DNA of 64,000 bases from Simmondsia chinensis (lineage: Eukaryota > Streptophyta > Magnoliopsida > Caryophyllales > Simmondsiaceae): the NCBI GenBank assembly GCA_018398585.1, contig JAGTTD010000016.1, positions 20,693,212-20,757,211 on the forward strand, given 5' to 3'. The notes beneath the pieces were generated by a model. It saw only the letters and a program-made list of their open reading frames with translations, was not told where the DNA came from and made no database searches. This document shows, one piece after another, positions 34,896 through 47,399 of the stretch. The position numbers were made by a program, and so were the translations under genes. Each line of letters begins with the position of its first letter. Position 1 is the first letter of the stretch.

Positions 34896-36142
34896 GGGCA
34901 AAGTATAGGAAGACTCCCTTTAACTTTATAATTAAATACAATACCTTTCACCCTTTCTTCTAGGTCACATGCTTATTGTGGCAGACCTACTTCTCAGGTT
35001 GGGGGTCCTCGGAAACAGCCTCTCTTCAGGGTAGCCCCTAAAGGGGGAGGGCTGCATACATCTATCCCCCCAGACCCTGCTTAGAAGGGAGCCCTTGGAG
35101 GCACTGCCTTTGTTGTTGTTGTTGTTTACCTTTCACATTTGCAATTTTACAAATAGCCCCCTAAACCTTACAATTAAAATATAATACACTCGTTGGACTG
35201 CCAATTTTATAGAATAGCCCCCTTAACTTTGCAACTAAATACAATTTTTTTTGATAAAGCAACTAAATATAATATACTCTTTACAATTCCAGCTTAGCCC
35301 TTGAACTTCATTACTCTACACAATTACCCCCTGAACATTGTTACAAAATATAACATACCCCTTATACATTAATAAATTTAAAATTAAAAAAAATGTATGA
35401 ACTTAAAAAAATTGAAACAAATTATGAAAAATAATTTTTTGGACAAAGTTTGAAAAAATAGGGTAATATCTTTTAACTTTTATTTTTCAAATTTTTAAGA
35501 AGTTATTTTTTTCAGAAATTATTTACAAAAAATTTTAATTTCATGCTATTTTTAATTTTAAAAATACTAATCTAATTTTAAAATTATATTTTTTAAAAAT
35601 TTCTATTTTATGTTATAGTATTTTTTTATAAAGTTTAAAAAATATTTAATTATCTCTTAATTTATAATATTATTATTATAATTAATATTTTGTTTGGAAG
35701 GATAAAGATCCTATCTTTTGCCTAAAGATATAAAATTTCTATCTTTTTTTATAAAAGTAGAAAATCCCTAATTTTTAATTTGATATACTTTTTTAATTTT
35801 TTTAATTTGGTAACCTAATTTTTTCTGAAGTTAAAAAAAATTCATAATTTTTTTTAATTTTTTTATAATTTAGATATTTTTTAATTTCAAATTTATTAAT
35901 ATTTAAGAGATGAATTGGGTTTCACAACAAAGTCTGAGGATTATTTTTTAAAACTGAAAGTGTAGGGAGCGTGTTGTGTTTAATTACAAAATTCAAAGAA
36001 TATGTTACTGTAATAACAAAGTTTAATGGGCTATTTTACGTAATTGAAAGTGTAGAGGTGTGTTATATGTAATTATAATTGAAAGTCCATGAGGTTTGTT
36101 ATGTTTAATTGTAAAATTTAGGGGTCTTTTTATATTTTGTCC
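34896..36142. mobile_element. Mutator-like TIR element B (same family as element A)
   Basis: Its ends read GGGCAAAGTATAGGAAGA and, reversed, GGACAAAATATAAAAAGA. Both are followed by the (A/T)ACTTTA(C/T)AATTAAA blocks seen in element A. The flanks TTATTTTTT (34887-34895) and TTTTTTTTT (36143-36151) would be a 9-bp duplication with one mismatch, though in low-complexity sequence. The interior has no gene. A SINE is inserted in the left TIR. Confidence 0.7.
34952..35126 (+). mobile_element. TS/Au-type SINE with tRNA-like head
   Basis: A perfect 10-bp duplication TACCTTTCAC (34942-34951 and 35127-35136) bounds 175 bp. The head holds AGGTCACATGCTTATTGTGG, a decayed box B. The body has CGGAAACAGCCTCTCTTCAG, CTGCATACAT and CCCCAGACC, the conserved body of the Solanaceae TS SINE and relatives in other plants (from memory), and it ends in (TTG)n. 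It is inserted in TIR element B. Confidence 0.8.
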
Positions 36143-36436
36143 TTTTTTTTTGATATATTTGAATAGTTAAATTCAATTTATTTAGCTTTAATTGTATTCA
36201 TTTTATTATGAATCTATTATGAGATTGATATGTAGTAATTAAAACTGTCCACCACAAGCGTAAAATCTTAAGTTCGTGCACGTCTTCTCGAAGTATAAGG
36301 GTTCCGTGTATCCTGAAATATTAAGTGTGTGTATATATATATCAGTGACCCTACATACAATAAATGTCATAAAAATCAAAGAGTTAGACAAAACAAACAA
36401 AACATCAAACATTAATTGTTGGAAGCATGATAAAAA
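36143..36436. other. AT-rich spacer, no gene
   Basis: No feature was recognised apart from a short TA repeat near 36331-36342. Confidence 0.5.
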
Positions 36437-36736
36437 TTAGGGTACGTTACATTTTAGTAATTCGATATTTGTGAAAATAATGAAAAAAACCTATACTTTT
36501 CTGATCTATTTTGTGAGCACTTTATATCTTTTGGTATTAATAAATAGAATCATCTCCAGCGACACACCTATTAAAAGCATGAAAAAAACGAAATTGGTGC
36601 TTATCAAGTCAACATCGTTTGGTGCCTGATATTAAAGTTTAGCATTATCTCATCGGAGATCCTCCTATTCATTAATACGAAAAAAAAGGTAAATAAATGA
36701 AAGAACTCAGGGCATTTTTATTATTTTCATAAACAT
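36437..36736. mobile_element. MITE remnant, relative of 21021-21556
   Basis: The left end (GGTACGTTACATTTTAGT, then ATTTGTGAAAATAATGAAAA) and the inverted right part (CATTTTTATTATTTTCATAA near 36713-36732) match the TIRs of the MITE at 21021-21556. The right terminus is lost where a SINE fragment begins. Confidence 0.5.
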
Positions 36737-36847
36737 CACAACAATAATAACAACCGCTCTAGTGCCACAAGGGCTCCTGCCTGAGCAAGGTTTGGGGGTG
36801 AGATGTACGCAGCCTCACCCCTTCAAGGTGTTACCCCAAAGAGAGAT
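36737..36847 (-). mobile_element. Truncated TS/Au-type SINE
   Basis: Read on the minus strand it has ACACCTTGAAGGGGTGAGG, CTGCGTACATCTCACC and CTTGTGGCACTAG, followed by a (TTG/TTA)n tail. The 5' head is missing; a T-run (36851-36871) stands in its place. Confidence 0.65.
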
Positions 36848-37158
36848 GAATTTTTTTTTTTTTTTTTTTTTGCTGAAATTTATTGTAAAATTTTGAAAAT
36901 TATAGGTATGACTTTAAAAAAATTAAAAATTTAGGGAATTTTTTAGAAACGTATCAAAATTTTATGTAATTTTTAGTTAATAAAAAAACCTAAAATATAA
37001 TGAAAAAGAAAGTGTTTGACAAAAGAAAGAAAACAGCAAGCATTAATTGCCATAAATGCTTATCCAATTTGTCAACCACCAAAAGAACAAAAAAAAATAA
37101 TAAGAGAAAGCGCTGTCAAGTTATCTACCATCCAATACATCTTTAGCATGTGTGTTAA

Positions 37159-37165
37159 TATATAC
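37159..37165 (+). promoter_or_regulatory. Possible TATA box of the beta-glucosidase gene
   Basis: TATATAC lies about 45-50 bases before the start codon at 37210, with a GA-rich leader between. That leaves room for a short 5' UTR only, so the assignment is tentative. Confidence 0.4.
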
Positions 37166-37209
37166 ATAACCAGCAATCTTGAGAGAATGAGCTAAAGAGA
37201 GAGAGAAAT

Positions 37210-37374
37210 ATGCAGAAATTAATAAACACTTGCTTCTTTCTTCTGGCATCCAGTGCTGTTGGTCTACAATTAACAACCCCGGCTGATGATGAATATAATA
37301 AAGAAGATGAAGAGGTTAAAAGATCAAGTTTTCCTCGTGATTTTATCTTTGGTGCTGCCACTTCTGCTTACCAA
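37210..37374 (+). CDS. Beta-glucosidase (GH1), exon 1
   Basis: The ATG at 37210 opens a 55-codon exon. A hydrophobic N-terminus (MQKLINTCFFLLASSAVGL) looks like a signal peptide, so the enzyme is probably secreted or vacuolar. The exon ends with the family 1 motif FPRDFIFGAATSAYQ, whose final Gln binds the sugar. It stops at CAA, followed by a GT donor. GH1 enzymes release glucose from beta-glucosides. Together with exons 2-4 the sequence looks closest to the plant BGLU45-47/BGLU18 (monolignol glucoside) group; that subgroup is inferred from memory. The catalytic acid/base (TFNEP) and nucleophile (ENG) lie in later exons not in this window. Confidence 0.9.
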
Positions 37375-38492
<1,118 letters not shown>

Positions 38493-39497
38493 TAATTGAC
38501 GAGTAAATTAGAACTTTTCTATGGTAATTTTTGCATGGGAGCATTTTTATTATCAGAACAAAATTGTTATTTATGACACTTTTTTTTTTTTTTTTTTTTT
38601 TTTGTAAATCACATGACTTATCTGATAAAAACAATTTGTCATGGCAATGACAACTCTCTTTTTTTAAGTTTTTATCCCAACCGTAATATAAGGAAAACAG
38701 TATTTTTCTTAAGGAAAAACACTATTTTTCTCAATGATATTTTGATTATGAACCATTAAGCAGCGTAGATGGTGTCAACGATCCCCAACACACAAATTTT
38801 AGATATTTCTCGAATAAGGACACTGGTGGAGTTAAGCTTTGGAGTTAATAGATGGGGACACAAATAAGCTAGTAACTAAAACTAAATTCAAGTAATTTAA
38901 AATGGACAAATTAATCACTTAAATATATATTTGAAAGATTTACTCATTGAACTCTTAATAAAAGTCTCATTTAGTGACCTAAGTAGTTTAAAATGGACAA
39001 GTAGAAAACCCAATAAAACATTTGGAAAATTTTATAACTCAACTTCAAAAACAAACTCATTTTGATAACTAATATGACCTTAAAATGATAAAATTCATCA
39101 TCCAACAAAAAAGTTCCAAGTTAGAAATATTTTTTGACTTATTTATTTCACTGGTCTTCTTTTATTTAGAGTAATCTTTCATATTTTATTTTTGAACCAA
39201 ACCTGTGATTACTGATATTAGGTAAAAATTAATGCATTAGAAGCCAATAATGACATCAAACAAAACATGAAAAAATACTTTAAAAAATGAAAATTAAGGA
39301 ATATCGGATACTTTAATGATGAGAAAATATTTAGAAAGAATGAGAACTGATTATTATTAAATTGGTCTTCATAAGTTTCTTATCATTTTAATACCCCTGC
39401 TTGATTCTCATTTTCTTAATTATATATCTTGAATTCTCATTTTTAATATTTTTCTTATATTTTACTTTGTTAAAATTGATAACTCATTAGAATGATT

Positions 39498-41497
39498 GAG
39501 CCGTTATCCGAAATAACACCCAATAATAAAATATTTTACAAAAATATAATTTTTTAAAAGTATTAACCCAAATGACACCAACATGGACCCTTTTTTTTAT
39601 TTTTTTTTTATTTTTATAGAATACCTCCCTATCTTACATGTTATACTTTTAATTAAAATTTTATAATTTTTGTAATAATATAAATTAAATTAAATTATTT
39701 ATTAATTTTTGAATTAAATTAAATACATAAATTTATATTTTATTATTAAGTGGTATTTAAATTTGTAATGCATATTTAAATAAAATGAAATTTACTTTAT
39801 GTATCATTATGCGCAATATAATTTTGAATCAAATTAACCTATATTTATAATTTTAATAATTTTATTATGGATTAAATATTTGAATTATATTATTTATTCA
39901 TAATTTTATGATTTTACTCATTATAAAGACTCTTTAGATATCGCATTTGTTATTAAAACATATAGCATAGATTGATATCTTTAAGCAATTATCTAAAATA
40001 AAAAATTAAACTGGACGCCATATCCCAATGAAGTGTTGTATAGGGATGATGCAATATCCTTCGAGTCGGTTCCCAAAATAATGCTAAAAAATTTAAAAAT
40101 AATGCTGAAAAAAAAAAATTTCCAAATCTACTGTTGAACCGCGTTTACTAAACGCGGCTTTGATAAACCGCGTCCAAAAATCGCGTTTAATATTGGTATA
40201 AACCGCGTTTTAATAATGCGGTTATATAAATAAAACCGCGTCTTAAAGTAAACAAAACCGCGTCTTAAAGACGCGGTTTTATGTTGTGATAACCGTGTCT
40301 TTATGACCCGGTTTACTAGGTTTATCTAATTCACGCGTGTTCTCTCCGCTGCTTTCACCGTCTCTCGGCCTCTTTCTCGTTAACCCACCACCATTCACGT
40401 CGTTCGCCTCCTCCTTTCTTTTGCTTATACCCTGGAGATCTTTCAAGTACTATTATTGGAGTTATTTGACCTCCACTTATGATGTTGGAGCTTCATTAAG
40501 AGAGACATGGGATCAATATGATAATCATCACAAATTGCGGCATAATAAAAACTATAAACGAACAAAAAATTAAAGAATTGCGGCATAATGGTAAGTATAA
40601 GTGAAAAAAAGGGGCTTTTGGATTGCTGACGTTAAACCGCGTTTTGTAAACGCGGTTTAGGGGTAAACCGCGTTTAGTAGACGCGGTTTAGTGTTAAACC
40701 GCGTTTAGTAGACGCGGTTTATTTTAAGGTGAACCGCGTTTACTAAACGCGGTTTATACTGATATAACCCACATTTTTTTATCCGATTTTATTGAAATTT
40801 AAACGCGGTTCAACAGTAGATTTGGAAATATTTTTTTTCAGCATTATTTTTTTATTTTTTTATTTTTTAGCATTATTTTGGGAACCGACTCATATCCTTC
40901 TACTAGAATATTACTTTTAATATTTAATCTTATCTTATAAATTTTTGACATATTTGATAATTATTGAATAACCTATTTTGGTCTACATTCAAAATTTTAT
41001 TTTGTACATCAGTTTAAAAATATTCATTTATGTTAATGTTGAATTAAAAAACAACTAAAATTAAAGAGTTCTAATAATGAGTAAAATGCAAAATTTATGC
41101 ATAAATAATATAATTTAAATATTTAATTTAGTTTAATTTTAATTTTTTGGACGTATAACTTTTTTTTTTATTGTCCTCATAGTGATACATAAAGTACATT
41201 TAATTTAATTGAAATATTATAAATTTAACTATTATATAATATAAAAATTATAAATTTATACAATTTATAAAATTAATTTACAATTTTAATAAATAATATT
41301 CAATATTATTATAAAAATAAAAGAATTTTAATTAAAAAATATAACATGTAAGCCTAGAAGCTTACATAATTGAATATTTTCTTCTCATGGGGAGGTCAAT
41401 AAAAATTAGAAAAAATAAAAATGGTCAACATGAATGTCATTTGGAACAATATTTTTTTAAATATTTTATATTTTGGTGTTATTTCAAGTAACGGCTC
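39498..41497. mobile_element. Mutator-like element E with TIRs of about 500 bp
   Basis: The left arm from GAGCCGTTATCCGAAATAAC (39498) is mirrored by the reverse complement of the right arm (GAGCCGTTACTTGAAATAAC, ending 41497). The match continues past CCAAATGACA, CCTCCC, CTTACATGTTATA and ACTTTATGTATCA for several hundred bases. Nine-base flanks AGAATGATT (39489-39497) and AGAATAATT (41498-41506) agree at eight positions. Almost no unique interior remains apart from the nested element, and no transposase is present. Confidence 0.75.
40063..40891. mobile_element. Mutator-like element made of CG-rich hairpins
   Basis: A perfect 9-bp duplication ATATCCTTC (40054-40062 and 40892-40900) flanks TIRs of about 80 bp that start GAGTCGGTTCCCAAAATAAT. 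Inside each arm lie repeated palindromes of the form AAACCGCGTTT-N-AAACGCGGTTT: five on the left (about 40137-40314) and four on the right (about 40633-40755). The centre (40320-40620) is a different, pyrimidine-rich sequence with a 78-codon open frame of unknown meaning and may be captured host DNA. It has no transposase, so it moves, if at all, with help from another element. Confidence 0.85.
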
Positions 41498-42611
41498 AGA
41501 ATAATTTGATTACCAAATAATACATGAAGGCTTATTTTGAAAAAAACAATGCGGAGTAATTTAATAAATAAGTCAAAAAAATTAAATTTATTGTTTTTCA
41601 CTTTGATCAGGAATTTTATTTTTTTAAAAAATACTTTAGTGACAAAAATGGGTTATTATTCGAAGTTCTATCACAAAATCTTCCTAATTTTCACCTGGGT
41701 TGTCAACTTCTCCATTTTTGGTGACTTTGGTGATTGAAAGGGGACTTAACTCCATCCTTTTATGGGCCAAAGTAATTTTTAACTTGTTCTAGGCAATCTA
41801 AGCACACATTGAATAATTTACCTCATATTATAGTATTAGCTAATACATATATCTTTTATAAATGTTTATATAGGTTTGTAATGTATTCCACATGAGTTCT
41901 TATTTCTCTAACAAATATTGATATACACTGAAAGCAAACTCATAACATAATTAATTTTTAAAAAGATCCTTCATAAACTAGGGACCCCAAATAATTGTTT
42001 GAGTTACTCGGAGTCTTAACTAGCCTTGTTAATAGGAGTGGATATCTGAAATTATTTTTGTTGGGGGGTGATTGGACGTTTATCTGCTATACTAAAACTC
42101 ATTATACAATACATTGGTGGTATACTTTCAGTGTGGGTGATTGCGTGCACTCATGTCAATATGGCTCCACCACTAAATGCGTGTATAAATGAGTGGAGTT
42201 GGACCATGAGATGGCTTGTTGTTTAGTTAGCAACCTAAGCTGAAGCACAATAAATTAGCTGAGGTTCGGTGGCTCATGAGCCTAAATATTTCTCAACTAG
42301 CCAAGTTCAAGTTTTAATGTGTCAAGCTCATGTCTAAATTAGCATAAATAAGCCCAGCTGAAATCTGAACAAAACGAGCTCAGCTTGCTACTTTGAGTCA
42401 AGTTCGTGCTTAACTCAACCACTTTTTAGACTTAAAAGAGTTTTAGCCTTCAGATCAAAAAGAAAAAAAAAAAAAAAAAAAAGAGTTTTAATCTCAACAG
42501 AATATTATCGAGCATATCCTCGAAGTTGACAAACCTAAATTCAGCTCCACTTATCTATATGTGTCTCTGAATTTTCTGAAATTGTTCACTGAATTAACTA
42601 ATAAAATACAG

Positions 42612-42670
42612 GAAACATTAAAAATGGGGACAATGGAGACGTTGCTGACGATCACTACCATCGCTACATG
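42612..42670 (+). CDS. Beta-glucosidase (GH1), exon 3
   Basis: The acceptor ACAG is followed by the last two bases of a Gly codon, then NIKNGDNGDVADDHYHRYM and a GT donor. The NGD-(V)A-D-x-Y-H-R-Y block is conserved in plant GH1 enzymes at this place. Phases are 1 before and 0 after. Confidence 0.9.
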
Positions 42671-43458
42671 GTGAACTGTTTTTTCCCTTTTCTGATTTTG
42701 TTTTTTTTCCTTATTAATTAATTAATATTATCCTCCTTCTTGATGACAAGCAATTATTATATTTGCTTGTTTTTATTTTATTCAGTCATATATTTTATGG
42801 AAGAATGATAAAAAAGTAAGAATCAGGGACATATATATTTTTTTAGCACTGTGCTTACTAAGTTAAAAAAAGTTATTATACTAGTATTAATAAATTTATT
42901 TTCCTAAACTAAGAGAAAACTAATTTTTTTAGCATTGTGTGGTGAAGAGTAAACCCCACTCGCTGCCTTACAAGTGGAGAAGGATGAACCTAATTTTAAT
43001 ATAAAAATAATTAATAAAATATTAAATTATCTCTATGTGAATTTTTTTTAGCATTATACTTACAAAAATAAAACAAAAAAAGTATTATACTAACAGAAAA
43101 AAAATATTTTCAGCATTAAAGTAGACATAAACCAATTTTTAAAGCATTCGATGATATCTAACACTTGCTCATATGCTTGTATCATTTGTCATAATTGAAC
43201 GTATTTTTCTCAAAAATACTAATGTGGAATATGATTTTGATAATATATAAGTATAGTGAACCACTTTTATTAAGACTTATTTTGAGCTCATCGAAATAGT
43301 CTCGGGATACAATGATAACCAAAACATAAAGAGAGAATGAGTGTAAGGGATCGATTTCCGAACTGAAAGAAATAGAGAATGATGTGACTTTCATAAGTTT
43401 TACAAGTGCCTTAAAACACATTTGGTAGGGGCTTTGTGTATATTGGTAGGTGTCCTTT

Positions 43459-43985
43459 TGTCACGACCCAAGGGAGTCAACGAGCTATTTTCGCTTTTGA
43501 TTTTTGTAACAACTATGTAATGTCGAATGTAAAATTAGTTAAAGTATAAAATAGTTTAAAATTTTTTGAATGTGGCCGGATGGAGGGAATAACTAGGGAG
43601 GCAAAGGGTAAATTTAAAATTGTAATCATGTAATTACATTAATTAAGTGGGGCTATATCCTAGGGTCTAGGCTTAGGGGCAGCCGGCCCTCTCCCTCCAT
43701 TTTTTGTCTATTTAAACCATGTAATGTGTGGCTTTTGGATCATCAATCAACAACAAACAATTGAATCTTTCCCTCTCTTTCTCTTCTCTCAAACCGTCTT
43801 CCCCCTCTTTCCCTCTTAGCTCTAACTTCTCTTCTTCTCTAACTCTCCTCCAAGTCTCTCTCTCTTCTATTTCTTCTCTAATTCTCCTCTAATTCTCCTT
43901 CTCTTTTAAAATCTATCCAAGTCACGGACTTAGGTTCGTGACAAAGTGGCATCAGAGCTCATCACCAACCCTTGGGTTTGTGACA
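43459..43985 (+). repeat. 5' LTR of Gypsy-3, containing a captured primer-site copy
   Basis: The LTR end GTGACA occurs twice, at 43943 and at 43985. Between them lies AAGTGGCATCAGAGC, a primer-binding-site sequence. The target duplication and the second LTR both show that the true end is 43985, so a 42-bp unit with a primer-site copy is now part of the LTR. Confidence 0.85.
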
Positions 43986-43988
43986 AAG

Positions 43989-44000
43989 TGGTATCAGAGC
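43989..44000 (+). other. Primer-binding site of Gypsy-3
   Basis: TGGTATCAGAGC, complementary to initiator tRNA-Met, lies three bases after the LTR end at 43985. A copy (TGGCATCAGAGC, 43947-43958) lies inside the LTR. Confidence 0.85.
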
Positions 44001-44094
44001 CATCTTCCGATCCGAAGAAGGCTTATCCTATCCTTATTTTTCCCCTATTCGGTTAAAACCGAATCAAAAAAAAAAATTGGCTATTACGAGAAGC

Positions 44095-45247
44095 ATGTCA
44101 TCAACCGGTCACACCGAAACCAACGAGTGGGTCGACGCCGTTGACGGAAGGTTGGTCCGCTTGGAGGAAAGGATGGACCGACTAGAGGAGCAACAAAACC
44201 GAAACAACACCGAAATGAAGGTCACCATGATAAACATGGGGGCGGACATGGCGGACATGAAGGCGGACATTAGGGCCCTAACCGATGTCGTTGATCGGTT
44301 AGTAAGGGCACAAGAAAAGAGGCCCGAAGTAGAGACCGTGGCACCAACCGTGGGTGCCCGTGACAACGCCGTCCCCGGAGGGTCCGGCACGTACCCAAGA
44401 GCCGGAGATGGGATCCTTCCTCCACAAACACACTCCTCGGAGCTTAGAAATAACCGTGTCCCACCTCGGGTCACGGATGAAGGAGAGTTTAGCCGGAGCC
44501 AAGGGAGCAACCGCACCTTGTCCTCCCACGCACCAAAGCTCGAGATTCCGAAATTCGAAGGTACGAACCCAAGAGCTTGGATCCGTAAGTGCCTTAAATA
44601 TTTTCGTTGGTATCAAGTGCCCGAACATGAATGGGTGGAATATGCTTCGAGCCATCTTCATGAACATGGGGACATTTGGTTCCATGGGCTTGAGCTTAGA
44701 CACCCACACATGACATGGCCGTTTTTTATGGATGAATTGTGTAAACGTTTTGGAGACCGATTGCTCCAAGACATAGTAGAAGAGTTTAGCAAGATGTCTC
44801 AAAACGGGCCGGTCGAAGATTATATTTTGAAGTTTGAAGAGTTGGATGCTAATTCATCACCCGACATTGAGCGAGGCATACTTTGTCTCGAGCTTTATTA
44901 GTGGGCTTAAGCTCGCCATCCGAGCATCCGTCAAGGCAAGCCGTCCGACCGACCTTAGCATGGCCTTTGAACAGGCCAAACTCCAAGAAGTTGCTGTAAC
45001 CGAGATCAAAAACGCTGCCATCCCTATTGCCCGACCCAATTTCAGCACACGGCCGGTTCCCAGCAGTCGGCCAGCACCCTCGGCAGCACCCCAGGGCTGG
45101 GCCCAGTCCCAGGGGTCCATGTCCAAGCCTGGCAGCACCCGGTCCAGCAGCAGCAGCCACGCAGGGTCCAGCGCACCTAGACGAGAGCCGGGCTAATGTT
45201 ATAAGTGCCATAAAAAATACTTTCCGGGGCACGTTTTAAAGAAGGCC
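44095..45247 (+). pseudogene. Gag, Gypsy-3
   Basis: The ATG at 44095 starts a coiled-coil N-terminus (LVRLEERMDRLEEQQNRN, ADMKADIRALTDVVDRL). The capsid follows (PKFEGTNPRAWIRKCLKYFR, ERGILC in a shifted frame). Compared with 55622-56620 there is a small deletion near 44842 that shifts the frame; the correct frame resumes as WMLIHHPTLSEAYFVSSFI. The zinc knuckle CYKCH-KYFPGH is preceded by a stop (CAA to TAA at about 45193), and the last Cys is lost. Confidence 0.85.
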
Positions 45248-46740
45248 TTGCAAAGTATGGAAGGTGAAGAGGTTGAAGATGAAGCACAAGAAGAGGAAGT
45301 TGCGGTTGAAGAGCAAACCGAAGGAGAAGATAACGGGGCTATGGAGATTTCTCTAAATGCACTTTCAGGACGAGTCACGCCCAATGCCTTGAGATTGAAG
45401 GGCCAGATTAAGAAACAGGAGGTAAATATCTTGATCGATAGCGGGTTTACAAATAGTTTTCTTGATGCTAGTGTGGTCCGAGAGCTTCGGCTCGAAACCG
45501 TGCCCACCGTCGTCATGACAGTGACGGTGGCTAACGGGGAGAGCCTCGTTAGTTATCACAAGTGCCCGGGTGTGAGGTGGAAAGTCCAAGGCTCAACGTT
45601 TGTCGATGACTTAAGCGTGTTGGAACTTCGAGGCAGTGACATGGTCCTTGGGGTTGATTGGCTCCAACGATATGGGCCCGTAGCATTTGACTTCACCAAC
45701 CTCAAGTTCGCTTGCTTCAAGGAGGGTAAGACAGTCCGGTTGCAAGGCACGTCCGAGAAGGCCTCCTTACAATCAATTTCGGGTAAAGGCCTCACCAAGC
45801 TCTTCAAGAAGGCCGGACATGTGATGGGTCACCTCTTTATGGCTACCGCCATGGAGGTTCCCAATGCCATCATCCATCCGGAAATAGAACGCATCCTCGA
45901 CCGCTATCAAGACGTTTTTGAGGAACCAAAGACCCTTCCTCCCCCTCGTTCACATGATCACCGCATTCCCACCTTGCCCGAGACCAAGCCCGTGAACATA
46001 AGGCCCTACCGTTATCCGCGTGGGCAAAAGAACGAGATTGAGAGACAAGTCAAGGAGATGTTAGAAGCCTCCATCATTCAACCGAGCCGAAGCCCGTTTG
46101 CTTCTCCGGTGCCCTTAGTACGAAAGAAGGATGGGTCTTACCGCTTTTGCGTAGACTACCGGCAACTCAACAACATGACCATCAAAGATAAATTCCCGAT
46201 ACCAGTCATTGATGATTTACTCGATGAACTTAAAGGCTCTTCCATTTTCTCCAAGAACGATCTCCGCGCCGGTTATCATCAAATACGGGTATGTAAAGAA
46301 GATCAACATAAGACCGCCTTCCGGACTCACCAAGGGCATTATGAGTTCCGTGTCATGCCTTTCGGACTCACTAACGCCCCCGCCTCTTTCCAAGCCTTGA
46401 TGAATGAAGTCTTTGAGCCATATCTACGCAAGTTTGTGCTCGTATTCTTTGAAGACATCTTGGTCTATAGCCCGAGCCTCCCTGCACATCTTAGGCACTT
46501 GACCAAAGTGCTTGAGACCCTTCGTATGCCTCGCCTCTATGCCAAGCGGAGCAAGTGTACTTTCGGCCAAGACCGAGTTGAGTATTTGGGACACGTAATC
46601 TCAAGGGAAGGGGTCGCAACTGACGAAGGCAAGATCGAGGCCATGAAGAAGTGGCCAAGACCGAAGAATGTCAAGAGCCTCCGCGGGTTCTTAGGGCTCA
46701 CCGGGGTACTATCGGAAATTCATTCGTGGGTATGGAACCT
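45248..46740 (+). pseudogene. Protease and reverse transcriptase, Gypsy-3
   Basis: An acidic linker leads to the protease NILIDSGFTNSFLDA (catalytic DSG kept). RT blocks are SPVPLVRKKDGSYRFCVDYR, FSKNDLRAGYHQI and MPFGLTNAPASFQALM. The catalytic site reads VFFEDILVYS; the normal form is VFFDDILVYS, so the first of the two Asp is Glu. A frameshift near 46720 (GVLSEIHSW in place of GYYRKFI) separates RNase H. Confidence 0.88.
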
Positions 46741-47300
46741 TGAGCAAGCCGTTGACCAACCTCCTCAAGAAGGGGGAATTCCATTGGAATGAAGAAGCCG
46801 AGCGAGCATTCGAGGCCTTGAAGGAGGCCATGACGACCGCCCCGGTCCTTGCACTTCCCGACTTCTCCAAACCTTTTGTCCTTGAAACCGATGCTTGCGG
46901 GATTGGGATAGATGCGGTCCTATCACAAGAAGGCCGCCCCCTTGCCTACCTCAGTAAGGCCCTTAGCCCACGCCATTTGGGGCTTTCGGTCTACGAAAAG
47001 GAACTCCTTGCAGTACTTATGGCAGTCGAGAAATGGAGGCATTATTTGATGGACCACCATTTCATCATCAAAACCGATCATGCAAGCCTCCGCCACCTAC
47101 TTGAGCAAAGAATCACCACGCAATTACAGCTCAAGGGAATGTCAAAAATGATGGGCCTACATTATAGCATCCTTTACCGCAAGGGAACCGAAAACCGAGC
47201 CGCCGATGCACTCTCAAGACGGGATGAAGACGAAGCTACCGCCACCTATGCCCTCATGACCACTTCGGTCCCCCTTTGGATGCAAGAGCTCTCTCAAAGC
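46740..47300 (+). pseudogene. RNase H, Gypsy-3
   Basis: The thumb and RNase H blocks are well kept: FHWNEEAERAFEALKEAMTT, PFVLETDACGIGIDAVLSQE, LAYLSKALSPRHLGLSVYEK and FIIKTDHASLRHLLEQR, ending in NRAADALSR. Acidic catalytic residues are present. Confidence 0.85.
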
Positions 47301-47399
47301 TATGAGAACGAGGCCCCTACCGTCGAGCTAATCGAGCAACTTGTCCTTGACCGTACGAGCAACAAGCCTTATTCTTTTGAAGGAGGTCTTCTTCGATAC

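Noticed and set aside
44109..45232. Minus-strand open frames opposite the Gypsy-3 and Gypsy-4 gag regions
   Set aside because: Both copies show them because the sense sequence is conserved; they have no motif and change freely between the copies.
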